Source of the DNA: Clostridiales bacterium | GTDB lineage: Bacteria; Bacillota; Clostridia; Monoglobales; Monoglobaceae | DNA: 64,000 nt | Direction: 5' to 3' | Assembly (NCBI GenBank): GCA_019419865.1 | Contig: JAHZIG010000012.1 | Span: 1-64,000, forward strand | Shown: positions 53,529-62,042 of the stretch, piece after piece | Layout of the letters: every line of letters starts with the position of its first letter | Numbering within the stretch: position 1 is the first letter of the stretch | The notes under the pieces: model-generated | Told to the model about the DNA's origin: nothing | Databases searched by the model: none | The model's input: the letters and a program-made list of their open reading frames with translations, nothing else | Position numbers and translations under genes: made by a program

Positions 53529-54464
53529 TTGAGATATAAATTTTCAGACGCCGAGCCGATACTGATATCGGGTTCGGTCAAGTCGGCGGGGTACATATTG
53601 GCCGCGGCTTCGCTCTGCGACGGCGTTACCAGGATAGCAAACTTTCCGGTCTCGCCTAAGAGCGCGCGTTGCGGCGGCGTTAAAACCGAGGACGCCGATC
53701 TGAGCCGCCTGATAGAGCTGATGACCGAACGCGGCTACAGCTTCAGTTTTGCGGAGACCGAGGACGGCGCGTATATAGAGGTGGCCGGGTCTGAGGATCC
53801 AAAGCCGAAAGATTTTTTGGATACGTTCGCGCTCGCGCCGCCGTCTTTTAGAGCGGTATATGATATTATAGGCGAAACGCTCGGCGGGACCGACGAGAAT
53901 CCGCATTCGCAAAAAGGCTATCTTTCAAGCGTCGTATATTCGGGCGGCGTAGGCGGCGGAGGACGGTATTCGACCATAGTCCAGATAAACAACGAGCCGG
54001 ATATAACCGCGGGATTGGCGCTCGGCGCGGCCAAGTCGAGCAAGAAGCTGGCGCTTTATAATTGCTCGAGAGAGCCGGAGATCGTGGATCTGCAGAATTG
54101 CCTGAATAAGATGGGGGCTAAGATAAAGGGCGCGGGAACCGATACGATCAAGGTCGAGGGCGTAGATTCGCTGCACGGATGCGAGCACAGCCTGATACCG
54201 GATCGAAACAGAGCTTTTTCAGCGGCTATAGACAACCTGCTCAGCGGCAAAAAGGCGGCGCTCAAGTTTGTCGAGCCGGAGCATATGAAGGTGGGTCTGG
54301 CGCTGCTCAAGGGTTTGGGCTGCGTACTCAGCGTAAGCGAGGACAGCGTTGTGATCGAACCGAAGGTCCCGGCGGATAAGATGCGCGAGTTACTTAAAGC
54401 TATAAAACCTACGCCCGAGCCGTATCCGGGAGTAGACGGACGGATGCTCAGGATGTTCGGATAG
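53529..54464 (+). CDS. Degenerate MurA-like (EPT-fold) protein
   Basis: A 311-residue protein similar to UDP-GlcNAc enolpyruvyl transferase MurA, with 'ISGSVKSAGYILAAASLCDG' at the N-terminus, 'NCSREPEIVDLQNCLNKMGAKI' and 'GAGTDTIKVEGVDSLHGCEH' plus 'IPDRNRAF' in the middle, and 'PYPGVDGRM' near the end. MurA is about 420 residues: the last domain portion and the catalytic loop with its Cys (PGGCAIG-type) are not seen. It is therefore probably not a working MurA. It sits in the dcw cluster between murG and ftsQ, where some Clostridia carry murA. The TTG start has GGAGGTG at 7 bases. A regulatory or scaffold role is possible. Confidence 0.75.
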   Translation: MRYKFSDAEPILISGSVKSAGYILAAASLCDGVTRIANFPVSPKSARCGGVKTEDADLSRLIELMTERGYSFSFAETEDGAYIEVAGSEDPKPKDFLDTFALAPPSFRAVYDIIGETLGGTDENPHSQKGYLSSVVYSGGVGGGGRYSTIVQINNEPDITAGLALGAAKSSKKLALYNCSREPEIVDLQNCLNKMGAKIKGAGTDTIKVEGVDSLHGCEHSLIPDRNRAFSAAIDNLLSGKKAALKFVEPEHMKVGLALLKGLGCVLSVSEDSVVIEPKVPADKMRELLKAIKPTPEPYPGVDGRMLRMFG

Positions 54465-54502
54465 GAAAATATTTAATATTAAGATACAAACGAGGTATGA
54501 TT

Positions 54503-55867
54503 ATGCGGGATAACAGATACAGAGCAAGCCAAAATAACGGACGCGGCGGCTCGAACGACGTAATGGCGGCTATAAGACAGAAGAGAAAGAGACGCAAGAT
54601 ACGAGCCTTGGCGGTCTTGATCTTTATATTCGTCTGCGCCGCCGCGATAGCCGTTCTGCTTTTGGCGCCGCCGTTTAACGTATCGGCGGTATACTGCGAG
54701 GGGAATATTAGATTAAATGCGGATACGGTAGTGAGCGCGGCAAATATCGAGACCGGCGGAAATATATTTTTAACCGGCTTGTCGCAAGCTAAGAAAAATG
54801 TGGAATCGATCCCCTATATCGAGGACTGTAAAATACAGAGAGATTTTCCCAACAGGATAAGGATCGTAATCGACGAGAAGAATCCCGCCGGATATATAAA
54901 TAACGGAAATACTTTGACGGTCATAGACGACGCGGGAACGGTTCTGGAGCAGATCGATAACGAGACGGACGTTTTGGAGATAGTAAGCTCTAAGATCAAA
55001 GACGAGGCCGACAGACGCGGCGGCGAACCGGAACCGGCTGCGACGGCCGATCCTTCCGGTTCGGCTTCGCCCGAGCCTTCACCGTCTGCGTCTCCCGCGC
55101 CGTCTCCGACGATAGACCCGATCTGGGGTTACGACGACGACGGCGACCCGATTTACCGGGTAGACGGCGGACACTACGAATACGACGAGGACGGCAATAG
55201 ATATTTTGTAAACGATACGACGCCGAGCCCCGCGCCTACGACTGCGCCGGAGACCGAGACGGCGGCGGAGGACGATATGATGCCCGGGCTCGCTAAGACG
55301 GCGAACGGAGTATATATCTACGACGTTCCTATAATATACGGTATCGCGGTGAGCGGCGTCGAGCCGGGAGCCAGATTAAACACGCCCGACGACAGAAACC
55401 TTACGACTTTGCTGGGCGCAATGGCTTCTATGAACAACGAAGGCGTGTTGAGACGAACCACAAAGATCGACGTCACAAGCATGTCGGACGTCAGGTTTGT
55501 GATCGAGGACAGGCTTGAGGTTTTGATAGGTTCGTTTGAAAATTTCGACTATAAAATACAGTTCTTGACGACGGTGATAAATAACTATCTGTCGTCGTAT
55601 GAGGAACTGGTTCTCGATTTCCGAGGAGAAAACCTGTACGCGAGATCGGCGGACGACAGCCCGAGGATTGTATCTACCCCGGCTCCGTCGGTAAGTCCTA
55701 CGCCGAGCGGCGACGGATCGGGCGAAAATTCTTCCGACGACGCTCGGGAGTCCGGCTCGATTGCGGAACCGGAAAGTACGTCTAATCCTACGTCTTCGCC
55801 GCGTCCGTCGGCGTCCGCGGCTCCGTCCGCGTCGCCCGGGCCGAGTTCCACGCCCGGATCGGAGTAA
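54503..55867 (+). CDS. ftsQ: FtsQ/DivIB division protein with Pro/Ser-rich insertions
   Basis: A 454-residue bitopic divisome protein. A basic N-terminus is followed by a membrane helix ('ALAVLIFIFVCAAAIAVLLL', about 35-54) and a POTRA domain ('FNVSAVYCEGNIRLNADTV', 'IEDCKIQRDFPNRIRIVIDE'). The beta domain is interrupted by about 85 residues of Pro/Ser/Thr- and Asp/Tyr-rich sequence (from about 175) and the C-terminus has a second Ser/Pro-rich stretch of about 60 residues. Typical DivIB proteins are about 260 residues. The second ATG (54503) is preferred on spacing from GAGGT. It is the last dcw gene in the window. Confidence 0.88.
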   Translation: MRDNRYRASQNNGRGGSNDVMAAIRQKRKRRKIRALAVLIFIFVCAAAIAVLLLAPPFNVSAVYCEGNIRLNADTVVSAANIETGGNIFLTGLSQAKKNVESIPYIEDCKIQRDFPNRIRIVIDEKNPAGYINNGNTLTVIDDAGTVLEQIDNETDVLEIVSSKIKDEADRRGGEPEPAATADPSGSASPEPSPSASPAPSPTIDPIWGYDDDGDPIYRVDGGHYEYDEDGNRYFVNDTTPSPAPTTAPETETAAEDDMMPGLAKTANGVYIYDVPIIYGIAVSGVEPGARLNTPDDRNLTTLLGAMASMNNEGVLRRTTKIDVTSMSDVRFVIEDRLEVLIGSFENFDYKIQFLTTVINNYLSSYEELVLDFRGENLYARSADDSPRIVSTPAPSVSPTPSGDGSGENSSDDARESGSIAEPESTSNPTSSPRPSASAAPSASPGPSSTPGSE

Positions 55868-56049
55868 TGAGTTTTTTAAAGAGATCCGGGATTTAGGCTG
55901 AAAGCTTATAAACGCGTTTTGGCGGGCGCAACCGGATAATATAGGACTAACGCGAAGCCGTTTGGAAACGGCTTATCGATACAAGACTACGAGGAATGTA
56001 AGATAATAACGCCTAACAGTCGATATAGATCAACATCGGAGGTAAAGCA

Positions 56050-56892
56050 ATGAGAGAGATAGAAGTTCAAAAGATTACCGACGCTTTGGCCGAAATGTGC
56101 ATAGAGGCCAATTGCAAGTTAAACGGAGATATAATGAGCGCCTTGAAAAAAGGGCGCGAAAGCGAAGAAAATCCACTCGCCGAAGATATACTCGGGAATA
56201 TAATAAAGAACGCCGAGATCGCCGCGGACGAGGACATGCCCATATGCCAGGACACCGGCATGGCGGTAGTGTTTATAAAGCTCGGGCAGGACGTGCATTT
56301 AATTGGCGGCGATCTGTACGAGGCGGTGAACGAGGGCGTCCGCCGGGGATATGAAAAGGGGTATCTTAGAAAATCGGTGGTAAAAGACCCCGTAAGACGC
56401 GGCAACACCGGAGACAACACCCCCGCGATAATCCATATGGAGATCGTAAGCGGCGACGGCGTGGAGATAACGCTCGCGCCCAAGGGCTTCGGGAGCGAGA
56501 ATATGAGCGCGGTGAAAATGCTCAAGCCCTCCGACGGGTTGGACGGAATAGTGGATTTTGTGGTCGAGACCGTGAAAAACGCGGGCGGAAACCCATGTCC
56601 TCCGCTTGTCGTCGGAGTCGGTATAGGCGGAACATTCGAGTACGCCGCCTATTTGGCGAAAAAGGCGCTGCTCAGAGATATAGATACCAAAAACGAGGAC
56701 GAATATTACGCCGAATTGGAGGAGCGGCTGCTGGATAAGATCAACGATCTGAATATCGGTCCGCAGGGCTTCGGCGGCAAAACGACGGCTCTGGGCGTTA
56801 ACGTCGAGACTTTCCCGACCCATATCGCGGGAATGCCGTGCGCCGTCAATATAAGCTGTCACGTCACAAGACATCTCACCCGAGCGATCTGA
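56050..56892 (+). CDS. fumA: Fumarate hydratase class I, alpha subunit
   Basis: A 280-residue 4Fe-4S fumarase/tartrate dehydratase alpha chain: 'DMPICQDTGMAVVF' (cluster Cys), 'RGNTGDNTPAIIHMEIV', 'APKGFGSENMSAVKML' and 'GGNPCPPLVVGVGIGGTFEYAA'. These provide the cluster and part of the active site. The beta chain, usually next door, is not here; cytidine deaminase follows instead, so the partner must be elsewhere or the holoenzyme incomplete. The start has GGAGG. It would interconvert fumarate and malate, the latter used by the malic enzyme at 3512. Confidence 0.93.
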   Translation: MREIEVQKITDALAEMCIEANCKLNGDIMSALKKGRESEENPLAEDILGNIIKNAEIAADEDMPICQDTGMAVVFIKLGQDVHLIGGDLYEAVNEGVRRGYEKGYLRKSVVKDPVRRGNTGDNTPAIIHMEIVSGDGVEITLAPKGFGSENMSAVKMLKPSDGLDGIVDFVVETVKNAGGNPCPPLVVGVGIGGTFEYAAYLAKKALLRDIDTKNEDEYYAELEERLLDKINDLNIGPQGFGGKTTALGVNVETFPTHIAGMPCAVNISCHVTRHLTRAI

Positions 56893-57026
56893 ATTATCCG
56901 GTTCGGCGTAGGAGCCTTTTACAGTCTGCGGAGCGCGTTTTATTGAATTATGCGTTACCGGTATGGAGTATTATATAAAAAATTGATTTAGGCGAGACCG
57001 TTATATTTTTAATAATGGAGGAACGT

Positions 57027-57425
57027 ATGTTGAGCGATATAGACAAATTGATCGATCTTGCGATAGAGGCGCGGGATAAGGCGTATTCCAAATATTCAAA
57101 CTTTTCGGTAGGCGCCGCGGTCTTTTGCGCCGACGGCTCGGTCTATACCGGAGCGAATATAGAAAACGCCTCGTACGGTCTGACGGTATGCGCCGAGAGG
57201 GTAGCTATATTCAAGGCCGTATCCGAGGGGAAACGATCGTTTAGCGCGATAGCCGTGTGCTGCGGCGCGGACAAGCCCGAGAACGCGGTCCCGTGCGGCG
57301 CCTGTCTGCAAGTTATGTCGGAATTTTTCGACCGCGACGCGACTGTTATCGCCTGTCTGCCCGACCGGAGATATAAAGAATACGGACTGTCCGAACTGTT
57401 TCCGCATGCGTTTAAACTCGAATAA
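57027..57425 (+). CDS. cdd: Cytidine deaminase
   Basis: A 132-residue zinc enzyme deaminating cytidine and deoxycytidine. Zinc/catalytic motifs are 'YGLTVCAERVAIF' (Cys-Ala-Glu) and 'PCGACLQVM' (PCxxC), and 'NFSVGAAVF' is the substrate loop. Homologues are of this tetrameric short type. An upstream ATG at 57015 is itself part of the ATGGAGG ribosome-binding site; the ATG at 57027 is the start. A terminator follows. Confidence 0.97.
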   Translation: MLSDIDKLIDLAIEARDKAYSKYSNFSVGAAVFCADGSVYTGANIENASYGLTVCAERVAIFKAVSEGKRSFSAIAVCCGADKPENAVPCGACLQVMSEFFDRDATVIACLPDRRYKEYGLSELFPHAFKLE

Positions 57426-57458
57426 AATTGAATATTCAGCGTTAGAGCTTATTTAGAT

Positions 57459-57485
57459 TAGGGATGACTTTCGGCGTCATCCCTA
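57459..57485. terminator. Bidirectional terminator between cdd and PG-binding gene
   Basis: Perfect stem TAGGGATGAC / GTCATCCCTA (10 bp) with a 7-base loop, between convergent genes; the T-tail is weak. Confidence 0.7.
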
Positions 57486-57543
57486 TAATTATGTAGTTTT
57501 GTTACACGCCCCGACGCTTAGATCAAAAACGATTGAGGCGGCT

Positions 57544-57780
57544 CTAACCCCGGTCTGAGCTGATATGCAGCTCGGTCCACGTCTCAAAATCGACGTCTCC
57601 GGTGACCGGAAGATTTTTAAGCGCCTGAAAGCTTTTTACGGCTTCGGTCGTCTCAGTTCCAAATATACCGTCCGGGTTGATTCTTTTGATGTTTTGGCTG
57701 ATAAAACTCATCCGCCTCAGCATGGTTTGAAGCTCGAATACGTTTTGGACGTTGTCGTTCATATTCGTTCTGCCGTTCAT
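57544..57780 (-). CDS. Small peptidoglycan-binding domain protein
   Basis: A 78-residue protein consisting of one PG_binding_1 domain: 'LQTMLRRMSF', 'NPDGIFGTETTEAVKSFQALKNLPVTGDVDFETW'-type sequence, in parts. There is no signal peptide. The ATG follows GAGGTG. It is the last gene of a three-gene minus-strand set with the SpoIID/PG-binding protein and the acidic protein upstream, and could assist binding to cortex peptidoglycan. Confidence 0.85.
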   Translation of the reverse strand: MNGRTNMNDNVQNVFELQTMLRRMSFISQNIKRINPDGIFGTETTEAVKSFQALKNLPVTGDVDFETWTELHISSDRG

Positions 57781-57894
57781 ACTATCACCTCTTTAATAGA
57801 TCGTGTTGTTTTTATCGGGAGAGAGCCGTTTATTTAATTGGGGATCTATTCGCTTTTATATCCGTTTAACGCGGCGCCCATATAACGCCCGCGT

Positions 57895-59304
57895 TTAGGC
57901 GTTTTCCGACATCGTATATCCCGGGAACTGACCAGCGGACTTATCGCTTCCTTCGGAAACGGACGCGTAGTTTTCGGCTATGGCGTCCCAGGTCACAGGC
58001 CCCACGACGCCTCTTACGGGGAGACCGAACAGCGTCTGGAACTGTATTACCGCGTTTTGAGTGTCTCTATCGAAGGTTCCGGTGACGGTTACTTTGGGGA
58101 TCTCGCTGTACGTATCGGCTAAGACGGAAAGGTATTCCTGCAGGGTCCTGACCGACGGGCCGCTCATGCCGAGCCTTAGGATCACGCCGGGATACGGCTG
58201 GACGCCAAGTCCTGTGAAAGCGTCGGGTACGCCGGCCGTTATCGAAAAGTACGCGGAGTACAGCTCGTTCCATGTAGCTTCGTCCACTATCCCGGTTACG
58301 GGGAGGTTATACGCCTGCTGAAACGCTCGAACGGATTGTTCGGTCTCGGCGCCGTAGTAACCCGTTTGATCGACCGGCGGGATAAAATCGTTAAATTGGC
58401 TTATAAAGTTCAGATAATATTGTATTATAAGAACTCCGGGGCCGTCGTCGCCGACCTGAAGGGTTTCGGAAAACTGTCTTTGCAGATCGGATATTTTGAT
58501 CCCCTCCGAATCAAGCTCCGAAAGCCTCGCGACCGCGTTATATATCCTGGCGATCTCGTACCATGTGTTTCGGCCGACTAAACCGTCCGGGCTTAAGTTG
58601 AATATCCGCTGAAATTCCATGACCGCCTGTTCCGTGATAGCGTCGAAGTAGCCGTCGGGATTCGCTATTTTGGGTATCGCGGGATAGTTCCTGGATATCC
58701 GGTTCAGTTTTAGCTGTATTATCTTAACGTTCGAGCTAAGGTCTCCGACCCTTAGAACTACGCCGGGATACTGTTCTCTTGCCGCGGTAACTTCGACGTC
58801 GGTAAGCAGTACCACGTCGTCGCCGTAGTAATATCTTATAATATCCATCGGCTGGTAACCCTGGTTAGCCAGATCGACGCTTCCCCACTGCGACAGACCG
58901 CCGGGGCAGGTCGAAGTCGTGCCGTTGCAGTATCTGGCGTATATCGGCTGTAGTTCTCCATCCCGCGTAAGATAGCTGTTGAAGACGTCGTCCACTATTC
59001 TGCTTACGTTTTCAAAAAAATCTCTGCCGTTTATAAATTTCTGATCGTATTGAGTCGTGTTAGTGATGTCGAAAGGGTATCCCTGACTGCGGTAAAAAGC
59101 CGTATATATCCTGTTGAGCGCAAAGGTTATCTGCGCGTATATATTCGCGATCAAAGCGTTTTCCGGCCAAGTAGGGTATATCTCCGACGAGGCGACATTT
59201 TTTACATAGTTTGTAAACGGCACGGTTACATTTTGAGCGGTCGTGTCGGTAGGAACTCCCAAATGTACCGTAATGCTGTCGGGTATATTAAATTCAAGCG
59301 CCAT
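57895..59304 (-). CDS. SleC-like protein: SpoIID-type domain plus three PG-binding domains
   Basis: A 469-residue protein. Residues about 10-190 resemble a SpoIID/LytB domain: 'PFTNYVKNVASSEIYPTWPENALIANIYAQI', in parts, and the 'LSQWGSVDLANQGYQPMDIIRYYYG' region. Three PG_binding_1 domains follow ('PDGYFDAITEQAVMEFQ', 'TGYYGAETEQSVRAFQ', 'TGTFDRDTQNAVIQFQ'). This architecture is that of clostridial spore cortex-lytic enzymes of the SleC group, which degrade cortex during germination. The ATG follows AAAGGCGG. No signal peptide is present, consistent with synthesis in the mother cell or spore. Confidence 0.78.
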   Translation of the reverse strand: MALEFNIPDSITVHLGVPTDTTAQNVTVPFTNYVKNVASSEIYPTWPENALIANIYAQITFALNRIYTAFYRSQGYPFDITNTTQYDQKFINGRDFFENVSRIVDDVFNSYLTRDGELQPIYARYCNGTTSTCPGGLSQWGSVDLANQGYQPMDIIRYYYGDDVVLLTDVEVTAAREQYPGVVLRVGDLSSNVKIIQLKLNRISRNYPAIPKIANPDGYFDAITEQAVMEFQRIFNLSPDGLVGRNTWYEIARIYNAVARLSELDSEGIKISDLQRQFSETLQVGDDGPGVLIIQYYLNFISQFNDFIPPVDQTGYYGAETEQSVRAFQQAYNLPVTGIVDEATWNELYSAYFSITAGVPDAFTGLGVQPYPGVILRLGMSGPSVRTLQEYLSVLADTYSEIPKVTVTGTFDRDTQNAVIQFQTLFGLPVRGVVGPVTWDAIAENYASVSEGSDKSAGQFPGYTMSENA

Positions 59305-59437
59305 TTCTACACCGCCTTTCATAAAATTAGATCGATAAGTATCCCCCAGGTTTTGCGAGGTATAAACGCATGCCGTTTATTATCCCGCCGTTTCAAAAAT
59401 ATCGCAGCCGGTATATATCCGCATAGCCCGGGATCTT

Positions 59438-60505
59438 TTACAGTATGTCTTCGTTGGTCTCGTCGAATACGTTGTCTTCTTCGACCATGGCGTTGTGCGA
59501 GCCGTTTTCGCCTAACGGGAGCGCCTCGACGTTCTGTATAGAGACTATCCCGTCGAATACCGTCGCGTTTTTAAAGTACACGTTATAATACCCCTCTTTG
59601 GAAACGCTGATGTCGTACGAAGCGTAAGGAACTGCGGTCGAACCCGAGGATTGAGATATGAGCGCCGAAGGAGCCCAAAGCATGACCTCGGGCGTGCGCC
59701 CGCTGTCGTCGGTATAAAGCTCGTAGCGTTCCGGCGGGATATTGTCCGGATTGTCGCTCGAGGACTCGATCAATACCTTAGCCCCCTCTAAGGGAATAGC
59801 TTGTTTTGCCAAAAATACCTGGACTATCATGCTTCCCGCGCCTATACCCTCGTCGCCGCCTGACGACGGGCGTTTCCCGGTATCGGTTATTTTGCCTATC
59901 CCGGGAAAGCCGAACAGATCAAAAGGCGGGTTTAAACCCGGATTAGCGCCAGAATCGTCCTCGCCGTCGCTTCCTGCGCCGTTTGCGCCGTCGGCCGAGC
60001 CGTATCCGTCTTCGGTTAAAGCCGCATTGTTATTTTCGCTTTGTTCGATATTATTTTTGTTACCCATATCCGTCTGAGGCGGCTCGTATACCGAGTCTCT
60101 GTCTGAGACGATTATATTATCCGGCTTTTGGTATTTCCCGCCGAACGTCATGGATCCGCCGGGGTATGTATCGGGTTCCCTGGGCGTTTCAAAGCCATTT
60201 TCGGCGCCTGGATAATTGCCGCCGCCCTCCTCCGTATAACTGTCGCTATATGCGCCGTAGCCGCGCCGGTCGTTTTCGGTTTTATTTTCGTCCGCGTCCT
60301 CTTTTTCAGATGCGCCGCGAACTTCCGAAGCTCCGACGCGCGCCTCGTTTGAATTATTTTCGCTATAGCCGTCTTTTGGCGCGGCGCTTTGAGAGTCGTC
60401 GGGTCTTACCTGTCTCATATAAAGCGGATTGGAATCTGTTTGTTTTATCCCGGGACCGCCGCCCCCGGTTTGTTTAGGTTCAAAATTAATATAAAATCTA
60501 TTCAT
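59438..60505 (-). CDS. Acidic protein with C-terminal carboxypeptidase-regulatory-like domain
   Basis: A 355-residue protein. Residues about 1-220 are Gly/Asn/Asp/Glu/Ser-rich and probably disordered. Residues about 225-330 form a beta-sandwich of the carboxypeptidase-regulatory type: 'MIVQVFLAKQAIPLEGAKVLI', 'YTDDSGRTPEVMLWAPS' and 'YDISVSKEGYYNVYFKNATVF'. A similar domain occurs at the N-terminus of SleC-type cortex-lytic proteins, so this gene and the next two look like one such enzyme split over separate genes. The ATG at 60505 is 10 bases after GAGGAG; a GTG at 60514 is too close. Confidence 0.65.
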   Translation of the reverse strand: MNRFYINFEPKQTGGGGPGIKQTDSNPLYMRQVRPDDSQSAAPKDGYSENNSNEARVGASEVRGASEKEDADENKTENDRRGYGAYSDSYTEEGGGNYPGAENGFETPREPDTYPGGSMTFGGKYQKPDNIIVSDRDSVYEPPQTDMGNKNNIEQSENNNAALTEDGYGSADGANGAGSDGEDDSGANPGLNPPFDLFGFPGIGKITDTGKRPSSGGDEGIGAGSMIVQVFLAKQAIPLEGAKVLIESSSDNPDNIPPERYELYTDDSGRTPEVMLWAPSALISQSSGSTAVPYASYDISVSKEGYYNVYFKNATVFDGIVSIQNVEALPLGENGSHNAMVEEDNVFDETNEDIL

Positions 60506-60697
60506 AAATACCACGCTCCTCGTTTATGTTATGCAAAAATTTTATAAACTGTGCTTGACCGCTTGACTTTTGGAGTTATATTTTGTATAATGAATAGGTC
60601 GGTCTGAGCCGGACAAGAAAAAACGGTTCGGGGTTTGCCGCAGACGAGCGATATAAGAGCCGTTTTAGGCGCGGGATCGACAAGAATTTTAAATACG

Positions 60698-60774
60698 TCT
60701 CCGTAGCTCAGTAGGATAGAGCGTTCGCCTCCTAAGCGAAAGGCCGCGCGTTCGAATCGCGCCGGGGACGCCAA
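60698..60774 (+). tRNA. tRNA-Arg (anticodon CCU)
   Basis: A complete cloverleaf: acceptor GTCTCCG / CGGGGAC with one G-U pair, D-arm GCTC...GAGC, anticodon stem TTCGC / GCGAA with loop CTCCTAA (anticodon CCT), T-arm GCGCG / CGCGC with loop TTCGAAT, discriminator G and encoded CCA. It reads AGG codons, which are used freely in this genome. Confidence 0.96.
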
Positions 60775-60776
60775 AA

Positions 60777-60812
60777 AGCCGCGGCTATAAAAACCGCGGC
60801 TTAAATTATTTG
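60777..60812 (+). terminator. Terminator after tRNA-Arg
   Basis: Perfect 9-bp stem AAGCCGCGG / CCGCGGCTT with a 9-base loop, starting three bases after the CCA; the tail is AAATTATTT. Confidence 0.75.
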
Positions 60813-60836
60813 AATATCGATTTAGGTTTTATAAAT

Positions 60837-60875
60837 TGGCGCTATCGTATTTTTTGACAATAGCGCCAAGTTTGT
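60837..60875. terminator. Hairpin between tRNA-Arg and yigZ
   Basis: Perfect 10-bp stem TTGGCGCTAT / ATAGCGCCAA with a 14-base loop; TTTG follows only after GG. It may end yigZ transcripts on the minus strand, but its tail is weak in both directions. Confidence 0.4.
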
Positions 60876-60938
60876 TCTGCGTAGGTTTATCCTCTATATC
60901 AAGCAGGCGCGCAAGCCGAGTAAATACGGCGAAGCGGA

Positions 60939-61568
60939 TCATACGGGTTTTGGGAAATAGTCTCTTATTCCAATAGAGGTCTTGATATTTGAATTCGTCG
61001 CGTCTATAAGTCCGGCGACGATCCGATCCGTATCCTCGCAGGGCGTATACAGCGAGAGCTTTACCTTGTCGCTGTAGTCAGTATATCCGTCTATCGTCTC
61101 CCATTTATGCAGTTCGTTCTGGATCTTTCCGAGCAGAGAATAGTCGCATTCTATGTTAAGCTCGTCGCAGAGTATCATCTCAAGGCGTCCCGCGGCTTCG
61201 ACTCCGGCTTTGGCGGATTTTGAATAGGCGTGCACCAGGCCGCCGGTACCGAGCAGGGTCCCGCCGAAATACCTTGTTACGACGACCGCTATGTTTGTAA
61301 GCCCCTCTTTCTTAAGCATATCCAAGACGGGGACGCCGGCGGTTCCGGAGGGTTCTCCGTCGTCGCTGTAGCGTTCGATATTGTTTTCTCTTGTTATATA
61401 GGCGTATACGTTATGCGTAGCGTCCCAATATTTGCGGCGCGTCGAGTCCAAAAATTCGAGCGCCTGCGCCTCGTTTTCGATAGGGATGACCGTTGCGATA
61501 AAACGCGAGCGTTTCTCGACGATTTCGGCGATCCCTCTGTCCTTTACCGTCATATATCTGTTTTCCAT
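60939..61568 (-). CDS. yigZ: YigZ/IMPACT family protein
   Basis: A 209-residue protein of the YigZ/IMPACT family. It shows 'EKRSRFIATVIPIENEAQAL', 'ATHNVYAYI', 'RYSDDGEPSGTAGVPVL' and 'VVVTRYFGGTLLGTGGLVHAYS', the usual family pattern, with the C-terminal ferredoxin-like domain after residue 130. The molecular function is not settled; it may act on translation or RNA. It is divergent from dnaN. Confidence 0.92.
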   Translation of the reverse strand: MENRYMTVKDRGIAEIVEKRSRFIATVIPIENEAQALEFLDSTRRKYWDATHNVYAYITRENNIERYSDDGEPSGTAGVPVLDMLKKEGLTNIAVVVTRYFGGTLLGTGGLVHAYSKSAKAGVEAAGRLEMILCDELNIECDYSLLGKIQNELHKWETIDGYTDYSDKVKLSLYTPCEDTDRIVAGLIDATNSNIKTSIGIRDYFPKPV

Positions 61569-61686
61569 CAGCGCTTATGCCTCCGCTTATCTTAAGCCCG
61601 TTTTATAGGTCGGATACGGCCTCCGCCGCGTATGCGAAGCCGCGGTTTAAAACGGACGATTTTTTAAAGTTTTTTGTCAATAATCA

Positions 61687-61714
61687 ATTATAACATATAA
61701 TGCGATTTTTTCAA
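61687..61714 (-). promoter_or_regulatory. Promoter of yigZ
   Basis: On the minus strand: TTGAAA (61714-61709), 16 bases, TATAAT (61692-61687). Confidence 0.6.
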
Positions 61715-61777
61715 TTAAAACGGGCTAAAATATTCAATTTTTTTGTTTAAAAATAGCCGCGTTCCTGTAAAAAACAT

Positions 61778-61806
61778 TTGTATTTTAGACTTTTTTATGG
61801 TATAAT
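61778..61806 (+). promoter_or_regulatory. Promoter of dnaN-recF
   Basis: TTGTAT (61778-61783), 17 bases, TATAAT (61801-61806). Confidence 0.75.
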
Positions 61807-62042
61807 TAATTGGATATGAGGAGTTTGAAAACAGCGTTTTTCACTCCAAACTGATTAGGACTGCGAAATGCGTTTTCGCTTGGCTAAGCGCGTCCGGAAA
61901 CGGCGCGGCGCCGGGCGTCCGCGCGCAGGCGCAATACGGATAGCGCCGAGGCTTTGCAGTCGTACGATAAGAACGGTTTACATCCTCGTCCGTACGCCCG
62001 CTGCGGAGATTGGATATTTATAATACTGCGGGCGGAAAGGCT

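Larger units (their letters stand above)
61569..62042. other. Divergent gap between yigZ and dnaN
   Basis: It holds the yigZ promoter, the dnaN promoter and a dnaN leader of about 235 bases that is GC-rich. No DnaA box (TTATCCACA type) or cluster of them is seen, and dnaA is absent, so it does not look like oriC. Confidence 0.55.

Noticed and set aside
55955-55974. Hairpin AAGCCGTTT / AAACGGCTT upstream of the fumarase gene as a terminator
   Set aside because: It has no T-tail and only a two-base loop, so it was not called; it might be a cruciform or chance palindrome.
60529-60774. 81-codon minus-strand open frame
   Set aside because: It lies across the tRNA-Arg gene on the opposite strand and is not a protein gene.
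61569-62042. Chromosomal origin upstream of dnaN
   Set aside because: No DnaA-box cluster was found by eye and dnaA is absent; it is treated as a normal divergent promoter region.
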